NCBI GenBank assembly: GCA_964581505.1
Contig: CAZOOR010000016.1
Coordinates: 1-38,553, forward strand
Direction: 5' to 3'
DNA length: 38,553 nt
Origin: CAZOOR01 sp964581505
Lineage (GTDB): Bacteria > Bacteroidota > Ignavibacteria > Kapaibacteriales > UBA2268
Positions 1-8,556 of the stretch are shown here, piece by piece (position 1 is the first letter of the stretch; the number at the start of each line of letters is the position of its first letter). The position numbers and the translations under genes are program-made. The notes under the pieces are model-generated. The model was not told where the DNA came from, did no database searches, and saw only the letters and a list, made by a program, of their open reading frames with translations.

Positions 1-3000
1 TGATTTCAAGCACCGTGTCATCGCTTATCATTCTATCGTTTCAATTCTACTATAGTGCGATTAAGACAATAATTATATTTACCTTTATATTTATCAGAAG
101 TACAGTTTCAATTCTACTATAGTGCGATTAAGACACTTTTTCCTTTGTCCAATATCCCGGCTGATTTGGGGTTTCAATTCTACTATAGTGCGATTAAGAC
201 TTGATTTCAAGCACCGTGTCATCGCTTATCATTCTATCGTTTCAATTCTACTATAGTGCGATTAAGACTCCGTCAGTTTAATATCATTACTTGCGGAAGA
301 TGGTTTCAATTCTACTATAGTGCGATTAAGACCACAACGTAATGAATAAATAAACTCGCACGCTTTGCGTTTCAATTCTACTATAGTGCGATTAAGACTC
401 AATAAATTCCGGTGTTGCTTCGGTCTCTTTATGTTTGTTTCAATTCTACTATAGTGCGATTAAGACAGTATTCGCAAGCAAAGAATTGTCAAACAGTAGT
501 TTGGTTTCAATTCTACTATAGTGCGATTAAGACTGCGGGCTTTGCGTAAGAACGGTTGGACTTATCAAGTTTCAATTCTACTATAGTGCGATTAAGACAT
601 ATCAAGTCTTTGATTTAAAAATAAAGGAATAAAAGTTTCAATTCTACTATAGTGCGATTAAGACCCGCCTTAACTATTCCTATTAATACTTTAAATGTAA
701 GTTTCAATTCTACTATAGTGCGATTAAGACGTAATACTAAATCGGCGGCTATGCACGTTGAGGACGTTTCAATTCTACTATAGTGCGATTAAGACATGAA
801 CAAACGCCCTCCTCTTTTTAAATTTTTTAGTCGTTTCAATTCTACTATAGTGCGATTAAGACATAATGATTTATTAAACTCAAGAAAGTTAAGATTAGTT
901 TCAATTCTACTATAGTGCGATTAAGACGGTACCTGGGAAGATGGTGTCTGGAAAGATGGTATAGTTTCAATTCTACTATAGTGCGATTAAGACACACTTC
1001 CACCTGTTATATCATTGATAAAATTCTTTTTGTTTCAATTCTACTATAGTGCGATTAAGACAAAAATAAAAAGGAGAAACAAAATGAAAACGACAATGTT
1101 TCAATTCTACTATAGTGCGATTAAGACGAACAAACGCCCTCCTCTTTTTAAATTTGTTAGTCGTTTCAATTCTACTATAGTGCGATTAAGACTGATTACA
1201 AGTTTAGAAACAATCGCTGATAATTTCGTTTCAATTCTACTATAGTGCGATTAAGACTTAATACAAGTGCCAAACCGTACTTTGTTAGCAAGTTTCAATT
1301 CTACTATAGTGCGATTAAGACATAAACTCTTAATTGTGTTTTCAGGCTGTCATTTTCTGTTTCAATTCTACTATAGTGCGATTAAGACGAAATTATTAAT
1401 TTAGGCGAAGTAGTACTCAATACGTTTCAATTCTACTATAGTGCGATTAAGACTTGATGGCGGTTGGAACACGCTAAACGATATGTTCGTTTCAATTCTA
1501 CTATAGTGCGATTAAGACCCTGTTGCCGCTGCTTGCTATCTGTTTTAATAATTGTTTCAATTCTACTATAGTGCGATTAAGACTCGTTAGCACGTGCCGT
1601 CTGTCATTAGACCGCCGCGTTTCAATTCTACTATAGTGCGATTAAGACTATCCTTTTTTCGCAGTACCGTCGAACGTTCGCAAGGTTTCAATTCTACTAT
1701 AGTGCGATTAAGACCACATTAATCTTTTTACGAAATAGTTACACGGTTTCGTTTCAATTCTACTATAGTGCGATTAAGACCATCGTCAGCGGCTTTAATT
1801 AACTTGCTTTTGTTTTTGTTTCAATTCTACTATAGTGCGATTAAGACTGTAATAAAAATTGTAAGAAGTATTAGAGACGATAGTTTCAATTCTACTATAG
1901 TGCGATTAAGACTTTACGGAATTTACCAAATTGTTCGGCTCGATAGGTGAGTTTCAATTCTACTATAGTGCGATTAAGACGCGCCCCCGTCCGCTTTTTC
2001 CTTTGTCCAATATCCGTTTCAATTCTACTATAGTGCGATTAAGACGCGGGGAGACTTTGTGTGTCCGCTCCAATGCCAACGTTTCAATTCTACTATAGTG
2101 CGATTAAGACATTTTCCCTTTTGTTAGTTATTAATGTTAGTGTATGTTTCAATTCTACTATAGTGCGATTAAGACTTAATCTTATCAAACGCTTTGTCTA
2201 ACAACTTCGCCGTTTCAATTCTACTATAGTGCGATTAAGACTTTATTGAGTTTGTTGATTTCATATATTCTCTTACGTTTCAATTCTACTATAGTGCGAT
2301 TAAGACACAAATGGTATATTTGGAACGGCAAACTTTGGCAGGGTTTCAATTCTACTATAGTGCGATTAAGACAGTGTATTTGGAACTTCAATGATAAATT
2401 TTCATAAGTTTCAATTCTACTATAGTGCGATTAAGACCTTTGAATTTCGATTTGTCAAAAGTTAAAGTAACCGGGTTTCAATTCTACTATAGTGCGATTA
2501 AGACTCATTTTTTTTGTGTTTTATTCTATTACTTTTTCAATGTTTCAATTCTACTATAGTGCGATTAAGACGCTAATGTTGCACGTCTATTAATTACTGT
2601 TTCTTTGTTTCAATTCTACTATAGTGCGATTAAGACATAAGCGTGTCGGGTTTCTTACCGAAAAATCACCTCTGTTTCAATTCTACTATAGTGCGATTAA
2701 GACTTTTAGTTCGTATTCTTTGGGCTTTCGCCGATGCTTGTTTCAATTCTACTATAGTGCGATTAAGACGCGTCCTCTTTCACCCCGTCGGCGGTCTTTG
2801 CAATGTTTCAATTCTACTATAGTGCGATTAAGACCTTATAGAATTTATTTTTAGTAAGCGGTTGCTCAGTTTCAATTCTACTATAGTGCGATTAAGACTT
2901 GGTTCTTATTCTCAATCTTATATTGCAGAACAAGTTTCAATTCTACTATAGTGCGATTAAGACAAAAGCAAGTTGAAAAGTATTCTAATATATATGAAGT

Positions 3001-5263
3001 TTCAATTCTACTATAGTGCGATTAAGACGAAGTATCCGATTTCTCTATTTAATCAATTATTCTTCGTTTCAATTCTACTATAGTGCGATTAAGACATCGT
3101 GCCTGAATGCTGTCTAAATTCTACTGTGCTGTGTTTCAATTCTACTATAGTGCGATTAAGACGCAATGATGATGAACGTAAAAGACGAATTCCCCTACGT
3201 TTCAATTCTACTATAGTGCGATTAAGACGGTTATACCTATAATAATCCCTCGTATAGAGAAAAGTTTCAATTCTACTATAGTGCGATTAAGACACAAAAG
3301 GATATTCAGAAGTAACACTATTTGTAAGGTTTCAATTCTACTATAGTGCGATTAAGACTTTGTTTAGGTTGCTTTTATCATTGCTTGGTGTATCGTTTCA
3401 ATTCTACTATAGTGCGATTAAGACAATATCCATAGTTTGTAAATCGCTGTTATTTGTCGAGTTTCAATTCTACTATAGTGCGATTAAGACCTTCTAACGC
3501 TTTTGTTAATTCATTGTGAAATAACGTTTCAATTCTACTATAGTGCGATTAAGACAAGGAGCAGTCGGAGTTGATATATTTATAGTACTTATGTTTCAAT
3601 TCTACTATAGTGCGATTAAGACCGATTCTACAAGAGCAAGAAAAAAGACAAAGCAAAAGTTTCAATTCTACTATAGTGCGATTAAGACTAAAGAGTTAGG
3701 CACTATCAAGGGCAGTATAATTAGTTTCAATTCTACTATAGTGCGATTAAGACCTTGCACAAATGATGTGGCATAGCCTCAATTTGTAGTTTCAATTCTA
3801 CTATAGTGCGATTAAGACTTAGAAAGCACTCGTTCCAACTGTTTTTTTAATTTGTTTCAATTCTACTATAGTGCGATTAAGACGAACCTGTTTGGTTATA
3901 CTGAACAGGTGCGTATTCTAGTTTCAATTCTACTATAGTGCGATTAAGACTCCCTAGCTTTTATTAGGAGGTCGAAGACCTGTTCTTGTTTCAATTCTAC
4001 TATAGTGCGATTAAGACGGTGTCGTCAAACGCTTCACCGTCCGACATACCGGCGTTTCAATTCTACTATAGTGCGATTAAGACTTGAATAATTTGCACCT
4101 GTATATATTTGTTTCTCAAAGTTTCAATTCTACTATAGTGCGATTAAGACACCTAAATCGTTGTATAATTGGACACCGAGCGGCAATGTTTCAATTCTAC
4201 TATAGTGCGATTAAGACAATTAAGCGATTATAAAGATTGTGAAATGCTTATACGTTTCAATTCTACTATAGTGCGATTAAGACACAGATGGATAGGCAAG
4301 CCTTGTATTTGCGTAAGAAGTTTCAATTCTACTATAGTGCGATTAAGACATACAATAATTAGTCGGATTTGTTTTGATTACGTCGTTTCAATTCTACTAT
4401 AGTGCGATTAAGACGTTGCATTGTCTCGCCGAGTACATTCATACCCTCATGTTTCAATTCTACTATAGTGCGATTAAGACAAAGAGCAATGCGAAAAATC
4501 GGCTGGATAACCGGCGTTTCAATTCTACTATAGTGCGATTAAGACTCAATATCGGTCAAGGCTTCAACCGCCGCCTTTGTGTTTCAATTCTACTATAGTG
4601 CGATTAAGACTTCAACGCCCTTGTCCGTTACGTCCCTTGCGTTGCGTTTCAATTCTACTATAGTGCGATTAAGACTCAAAGCCTTTATTCTCTCCTAAAT
4701 CTGTTACTTGTTTCAATTCTACTATAGTGCGATTAAGACGCATAAGCATTACCCTTTCAAAATAGTTTAAAACACGTTTCAATTCTACTATAGTGCGATT
4801 AAGACATCAAATGCTTTGTCTAATAACTTCGCTTGACTGGGTTTCAATTCTACTATAGTGCGATTAAGACACATTGAAATCAAATGCTAAATACGTAATA
4901 TTGGAGTTTCAATTCTACTATAGTGCGATTAAGACGGTCATACCTGCGGCAACTGCTAACGTATTAATACTTTGTTTCAATTCTACTATAGTGCGATTAA
5001 GACCTTTCGTCTTTATTCATTTTCCCTTTCCTTTCACTGTTTCAATTCTACTATAGTGCGATTAAGACTCATTGCTAACAGATTGCACCCTACACCAACC
5101 CTCGTTTCAATTCTACTATAGTGCGATTAAGACACACGCAAACGCAATATTCAGCACTACATTAGAAAGTTTCAATTCTACTATAGTGCGATTAAGACGT
5201 TAGAGGGTTTAAAGGCAATGGCTCCGGTTATCGGTTTCAATTCTACTATAGTGCGATTAAGAC
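1..5263 (-). CRISPR. Type I-B CRISPR array, at least 80 repeats, open at the left edge
   Basis: Eighty copies of one 30-bp repeat (starting GTTTCAATTC and ending TGCGATTAAGAC on the plus strand) were located, the first at 38-67 and the last at 5234-5263. I saw no mismatch in any copy. They enclose 79 complete spacers of 34-38 bp, and the window opens inside another spacer (1-37). Read on the minus strand the repeat ends in ATTGAAAC, the usual 8-nt crRNA 5' tag of type I-B systems. Together with the cas genes on the minus strand just to the right, this puts the leader at 5264 and transcription leftwards. New spacers should therefore enter near 5263, and the degenerate trailer end lies outside the window. 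The small ORFs across the array are artefacts of the repeat. The uniform repeats and intact cas1-cas2-cas4 suggest an active array. Confidence 0.99.
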
Positions 5264-5474
5264 CCGTACAAAAATACATCAAATTTCGCTTTTTTTCAAA
5301 GCTATATCTTTATTTTTTTGGCTTTTTTGTCGTCAAGTATATTTAATGCGATATATACCGAGACTTGACGACTCCCCGTAAAACCGCATCATTACATTTG
5401 TCAAAGAACATTTGCTTAGTCGAATCCATAGAATTTAATCACTATATATGTGGTTTTTAATTTATCTGACGACT
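5264..5474 (-). promoter_or_regulatory. CRISPR leader between cas2 and the array
   Basis: This 211-bp AT-rich non-coding stretch separates the cas2 stop from the first (newest) repeat, where the leader of this array must lie. On the minus strand it contains TAGCTTTG (5304 to 5297), which fits the Bacteroidota -7 element TAnnTTTG. That would start transcription roughly 25-30 bases before the first repeat, but no well-spaced -33 TTTG is visible, so the promoter call is weak. It also carries a perfect 10-bp inverted repeat (5329-5338 and 5363-5372). Leader function is inferred from position. Confidence 0.7.
5329..5372. repeat. Perfect 10-bp inverted repeat in the CRISPR leader
   Basis: GTCGTCAAGT at 5329-5338 is the exact reverse complement of ACTTGACGAC at 5363-5372, with 24 bases between. 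The T-run lies on the wrong side for an intrinsic terminator of the array or of cas2: the minus strand continues into A residues. A further TGACGAC lies at 5467-5473, by the cas2 stop. It may be a binding site for a regulator or for the Cas1-Cas2 integrase, but that is inference. Confidence 0.6.
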
Positions 5475-5741
5475 TTATATTAGGTTAGATGTCATATCCG
5501 ATTTGTCAATTCCCATAATATCTTTTTTCAGATATTTATCGCTTCGCATTTTGTAAATAACAATTGAGTCTTCCGCTTCATTAATTATTGCCTGCAATGA
5601 AATTTTCAGTATATACAACTGTGCATCCGTTAAATTGCCCTCTAAAACCGAATTTTGTGTCCAATTCAGGTATTCACGGCACTTCTTTAAAACTTTATTT
5701 ACACGTTTTTCATTTATATCATAAACCAATATGCAAAACAT
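5475..5741 (-). CDS. cas2: CRISPR-associated endoribonuclease/integrase subunit Cas2
   Basis: Cas2 is the dimeric core of the Cas1-Cas2 spacer-integration complex. The 88-residue product begins MFCILVYDIN, with the conserved metal-site Asp at residue 8 after a hydrophobic first strand. It continues with the family pattern KVLKKCREYLNWTQNSVLEGNL. A longer reading from 5768 would add nine residues and overlap cas1. I chose the ATG at 5741 because it gives the canonical N-terminus and lies one base after the cas1 stop, as in a translationally coupled pair. It is the last gene before the leader. Length and motifs are normal for type I Cas2. Confidence 0.95.
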   Translation of the reverse strand: MFCILVYDINEKRVNKVLKKCREYLNWTQNSVLEGNLTDAQLYILKISLQAIINEAEDSIVIYKMRSDKYLKKDIMGIDKSDMTSNLI

Positions 5742-5742
5742 A

Positions 5743-6816
5743 TTACCACCATATTTTAAAAGGTTCAAATTCTTTTTCGCCGATTAAATGTTTAATTATT
5801 TTGTAGCATTCAAGGCGTATTAATCTGCGATAGCTTATGCTTCGATTCAATTTTCTATGTTTAATTGTTGTGGCGAGTTTTTTCTCGAATTCTTCGACGA
5901 ACTTTTTTCTTGCTTTTGGTTTTAAATAGAAGCCGTTAAGTTTTGATTCAAAATCCTTAGATTGAATTTGTTTGTTGTTTATCATCTTGAAAATCAATCT
6001 GTCGGCAAAAATGGGTTTGAAAATTTCTGCAATATCCAAAGCAAGCGAAAACCTGCGTTCACCCGGCTCATGCAAAAAAGAAACTGTCGGATTTAATTGG
6101 GTTCTGTATATCTCGGATAAAACAGTTGTATAAGCCATTGAATTTGCAAACGAGATTATCGCGTTCAACGGATTGTCCGGCGGGTGATAAGCACGAGAAA
6201 AATCCTCATACTCATTCCCCATAATTTCGGAAAATGAAGTGTAATATACTTTCCTAATATTTCCTTCGATTCCCATCAGCTCTTCTATATTTGTAGTGCC
6301 GTGTATTGTTGTAATTAAACACTCAATTGTATCAATTTGTGTTCCTAAATTGCATCCGCGAGTATTATAATATTTCAAATTGCGAATTATATTATAAGAT
6401 GCGCCGGTAACTATCAATTGTGCTAATTTTAATCTCTTAATCTTACTGCTATATGTCTTAACTTGCTTAACCAATAGCGAACCACTTAACAAATATTCTT
6501 TGGGATAGAAAGTACCTGAATAGTATCCGTAGTAATTGTAATAATGAATTGGGATTTTGTTTCTCGAACAAAAGTCCAAAAATTTTGTATTAAAAGCTGC
6601 CTCTGTTAATATATGGAATGAATCAATATCGTTGACGGGAATAACTTTTTTACTTTTCATATCTGTCGCTTTTACTTCGGAATCCACGGACAGAAGTATC
6701 TCGTCTTGCAAATTTTCATCTTCCTGTTCGTTATATTCCTGAAATGGAATAAAGAAAACCGTATTCTCCTTCCTTTTCAGCTTTCCAGGCGTAAAAATAT
6801 AATATACTCTTTTCAT
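5743..6816 (-). CDS. cas1: CRISPR-associated integrase Cas1 (type I-B)
   Basis: Cas1 is the metal-dependent integrase that inserts new spacers at the leader end. The start at 6816 gives the typical MKRVYYIFTPGKLKRK N-terminus. The upstream ATG at 6861 would overlap cas4 and add a 15-residue tail unlike the family. Expected active-site residues are Glu184 (in GIEGNIRKVYY), His249 (FLHEPGERRFSLALDIAEIFKP) and the acidic residues Asp261/Glu264. The motif PIHYYNYYGYYSGTFYP is typical of I-B Cas1. At 357 residues it is slightly long. Acidic residues around 26-55 (rich in Glu, Asp, Gln and Asn) look like an insertion in the N-terminal beta domain. The gene starts 25 bases after cas4 and is followed directly by cas2. 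Confidence 0.96.
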   Translation of the reverse strand: MKRVYYIFTPGKLKRKENTVFFIPFQEYNEQEDENLQDEILLSVDSEVKATDMKSKKVIPVNDIDSFHILTEAAFNTKFLDFCSRNKIPIHYYNYYGYYSGTFYPKEYLLSGSLLVKQVKTYSSKIKRLKLAQLIVTGASYNIIRNLKYYNTRGCNLGTQIDTIECLITTIHGTTNIEELMGIEGNIRKVYYTSFSEIMGNEYEDFSRAYHPPDNPLNAIISFANSMAYTTVLSEIYRTQLNPTVSFLHEPGERRFSLALDIAEIFKPIFADRLIFKMINNKQIQSKDFESKLNGFYLKPKARKKFVEEFEKKLATTIKHRKLNRSISYRRLIRLECYKIIKHLIGEKEFEPFKIWW

Positions 6817-6841
6817 ACTGATTTGTACTATTATTAAACAA

Positions 6842-7333
6842 TTAAATATGACACAATTCAAAATACGAACATTTCCTACATACTGATACGGGCAAATTTA
6901 CGCACGGCGGTAGTTCCAGATTAGCAATTTCTTCGATTTCTTTTAACATTTTTCCAATTTCAATAACATCTTTATCTGTCAGTTCGATATCTGTTGTCTT
7001 TTTTATTTTCGGGTAATTTAGAATTCCTGTATAATTTGTAATATTATTACACTTGAGATAATACAAATAATATTTCAATTGCCAAATATGGGCATTTTCC
7101 ATTTTATTTGTTTTCTTTACTTCGTGAATAATATGTTTGTCCATATCAATCCAATCAATTTTAATAGGTCCAAATCCAAGGTCCTTCTGTTTTCTCTCAT
7201 AAGTGCTTTCGTGTAATACTTTTCCTTGTTCCACAATATCGGAATTATGTTCACAGCTTAAGTTATTAATATAATACCATAACTTTCGCTTACATATTAT
7301 TTTATATGCTATATGCGTACCTGTAATATTCAT
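6842..7333 (-). CDS. cas4: CRISPR-associated Cas4 exonuclease (RecB-like, Fe-S)
   Basis: Cas4 trims prespacers and helps select PAM-flanked DNA for Cas1-Cas2. The 163-residue protein has the compact I-B form MNITGTHIAYKIICKRKLWYY. Cys14 and the C-terminal Cys152, Cys155 and Cys161 are in place to hold an Fe-S cluster. RecB-family nuclease residues can be followed: His41, Asp60 (KIDWID), Glu71-x-Lys73 (HEVKK) and Gln85 (QLKYYLYYL). It heads the adaptation sub-operon cas4-cas1-cas2. Its start region (7323-7347) is repeated exactly 66 bp upstream, and a terminator-like hairpin separates it from cas7, so its expression may be set apart from the interference genes. Confidence 0.95.
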   Translation of the reverse strand: MNITGTHIAYKIICKRKLWYYINNLSCEHNSDIVEQGKVLHESTYERKQKDLGFGPIKIDWIDMDKHIIHEVKKTNKMENAHIWQLKYYLYYLKCNNITNYTGILNYPKIKKTTDIELTDKDVIEIGKMLKEIEEIANLELPPCVNLPVSVCRKCSYFELCHI

Positions 7334-7413
7334 AATTCTTAATTGAACAAACTATGGGCGTTAAGCAAAAAGAAAACCAGATAAACGAGTAATATTCATA
7401 ATTCTTAATTGAA
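7323..7413. repeat. 25-bp direct repeat duplicating the cas4 start region
   Basis: The 25 bases at 7323-7347, which contain the cas4 start codon and 14 bases of its leader, recur exactly at 7389-7413. The upstream copy also carries an ATG (7399), opening a 12-codon reading frame (MNITRLSGFLFA) that stops before cas4. Its first four residues match those of cas4. It looks like the remnant of a local duplication, or a short leader peptide. Nothing in the sequence decides between the two. Confidence 0.85.
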
Positions 7414-7417
7414 TAAA

Positions 7418-7443
7418 CCCCTGCGTGCCGAAACACGCAGGGG
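7418..7443 (-). terminator. Strong hairpin (attenuator/terminator) between cas7 and cas4
   Basis: CCCCTGCGTG and CACGCAGGGG form a perfect 10-bp GC-rich stem with a 6-base loop, ten bases after the cas7 stop. On the minus strand the stem is followed by TTTATT, a short and imperfect U-tract. It fits an intrinsic terminator or attenuator that lowers cas4-cas1-cas2 expression relative to the effector genes, or an RNA-processing/stability element. Confidence 0.7.
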
Positions 7444-7452
7444 ATAAGATTT

Positions 7453-8526
7453 TTAAATAAATTGTTGTTTTTCGTAATCGTAAGAATTGAGAAAGTCTAG
7501 AATGTGTTTTTCCGCATCTTCGAGGGCATTTGCCGTTCCGCCGACTTCTTCCACATACGCTTCGCAAGGCAGGGTGATAAAGATTTCGGCATCAACCGTG
7601 TCGTCAATAATCGGTTTTGCTTTCGGCTTTTCGGTGTCGGGTATTAGTTTTGCACGAATTGCACCTGCAATTTGATTTGCATTATTGCTGACAGCCATTG
7701 CAAGGGTTTCCATCAAGCTGAATGTGCGCGATTGATTTGTAGTAATCCTCCAATTAACGATACCTTTGGCAAGAACCGGTATTATTTTATCGCGAACTTC
7801 TTTGGGTGCAATCAGACATTTACCGAATGTGTTTTCGCCTTCGAGCCAACCGTTATCTTTCAATATTTGTATTGTATCAGAATGTAATTCAGGTTCATTT
7901 TGATTTGTCGAAACTGCGAATAAAGTACGTAAATCAATAGCAATGTCACAAACAAAAAGACCTGTTGTTCGATAATTACCCTGAATCCATTTCCTGAGTA
8001 AACTCCTATCCGAACCATGCAATGCTTCGGTAATTTCTTCATCAGTTAATTGTCTGCCCCCCTTTTTCTCGTAAACGACTACCTTATGTATATCGGGTCT
8101 GTCGCTCCTGTCAAAAGAAATCTTTTCTTCATAGATATTGCTCAGAAGTGGATGTAAAGGACGCATAGCCGATACAGAAAGAGGGCTTCTTCGTTTAATA
8201 GTTCTGCCTGCACCTTCGGTTTGCTTGCTAACCGCAACCATCCAACCCGTTAGTAACTGGTCTGTAAATGAAGGATTAGCCGGAGATGTTACTTCAATCT
8301 CTTTCAATTTATCCTTACCTTCAAAATAAAACGTAATTGCAGTCGGGTCCTCATCAAGAAAACTCAAAACACTTTCGACTATTTGTCTTTTAACCTGTTG
8401 CCCGCCGGAATAAGCAACACGGCAGCCAAATTGGTTGTCCCAATAATTTTTTTGTCCTGCTTCAACAGCAAAAACCGTATGGTCCGAATGCTTCAGACCT
8501 CGAATGTACAAAAATGGTTGTTTCAT
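7453..8526 (-). CDS. cas7: Type I-B Cascade backbone subunit Cas7
   Basis: Cas7 subunits polymerise along the crRNA spacer to form the Cascade backbone. The 357-residue protein starts MKQPFLYIRGLK and contains NQFGCRVAYSGGQQVKRQIVESVL. It is assigned by its place between cas8 and cas4 and by length. It does not read like the common Csh2 or Cst2/DevR versions, and may belong to the Porphyromonas-type (PGING/Csp1) group, though I cannot test that here. The start at 8526 is preferred over the ATG at 8541 because GGAG lies nine bases ahead of it. In a Cascade operon Cas7 is made in excess, which fits the hairpin directly downstream. Confidence 0.8.
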   Translation of the reverse strand: MKQPFLYIRGLKHSDHTVFAVEAGQKNYWDNQFGCRVAYSGGQQVKRQIVESVLSFLDEDPTAITFYFEGKDKLKEIEVTSPANPSFTDQLLTGWMVAVSKQTEGAGRTIKRRSPLSVSAMRPLHPLLSNIYEEKISFDRSDRPDIHKVVVYEKKGGRQLTDEEITEALHGSDRSLLRKWIQGNYRTTGLFVCDIAIDLRTLFAVSTNQNEPELHSDTIQILKDNGWLEGENTFGKCLIAPKEVRDKIIPVLAKGIVNWRITTNQSRTFSLMETLAMAVSNNANQIAGAIRAKLIPDTEKPKAKPIIDDTVDAEIFITLPCEAYVEEVGGTANALEDAEKHILDFLNSYDYEKQQFI

Positions 8527-8556
8527 GATTTTTATCTCCAAAATGTTAATAAAGAA

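Noticed and set aside
2307..2407. Adjacent spacers sharing TATTTGGAAC-like sequence
   Set aside because: The match is about 10-13 bases with no clear overlapping frame; too short to claim a common target.
3096..3132. Spacer containing ATTCTACTGTGC, resembling part of the repeat
   Set aside because: Only a short partial match without the rest of the repeat; not a degenerate repeat.
3884..3987. Two neighbouring spacers with internal hairpins (ACCTGTT/AACAGGT and AGGTC/GACCT)
   Set aside because: Short stems expected from protospacer content by chance; no link to the repeat or other spacers.
1015..5056. Several 60-77-codon reading frames across the CRISPR array
   Set aside because: Each repeats the same translated repeat (FQFYYSAIKT, FNSTIVRLR); they are artefacts of the 30-bp repeat.
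5329..5372. Leader inverted repeat as a Rho-independent terminator
   Set aside because: On both strands the stem is not followed by a T-tract; the T-run lies on the opposite side.
5588..5806. Plus-strand frames over cas2, cas1, cas3, cas5, ruvC and yebC
   Set aside because: Antisense shadows of well-supported genes, without ribosome-binding sites or family signals.
7361..7567. 68-codon frame overlapping the end of cas7 and the cas7-cas4 gap
   Set aside because: Most of it is out of frame with cas7; only its last 12 codons (MNITRLSGFLFA) have a separate origin, noted under the direct repeat.
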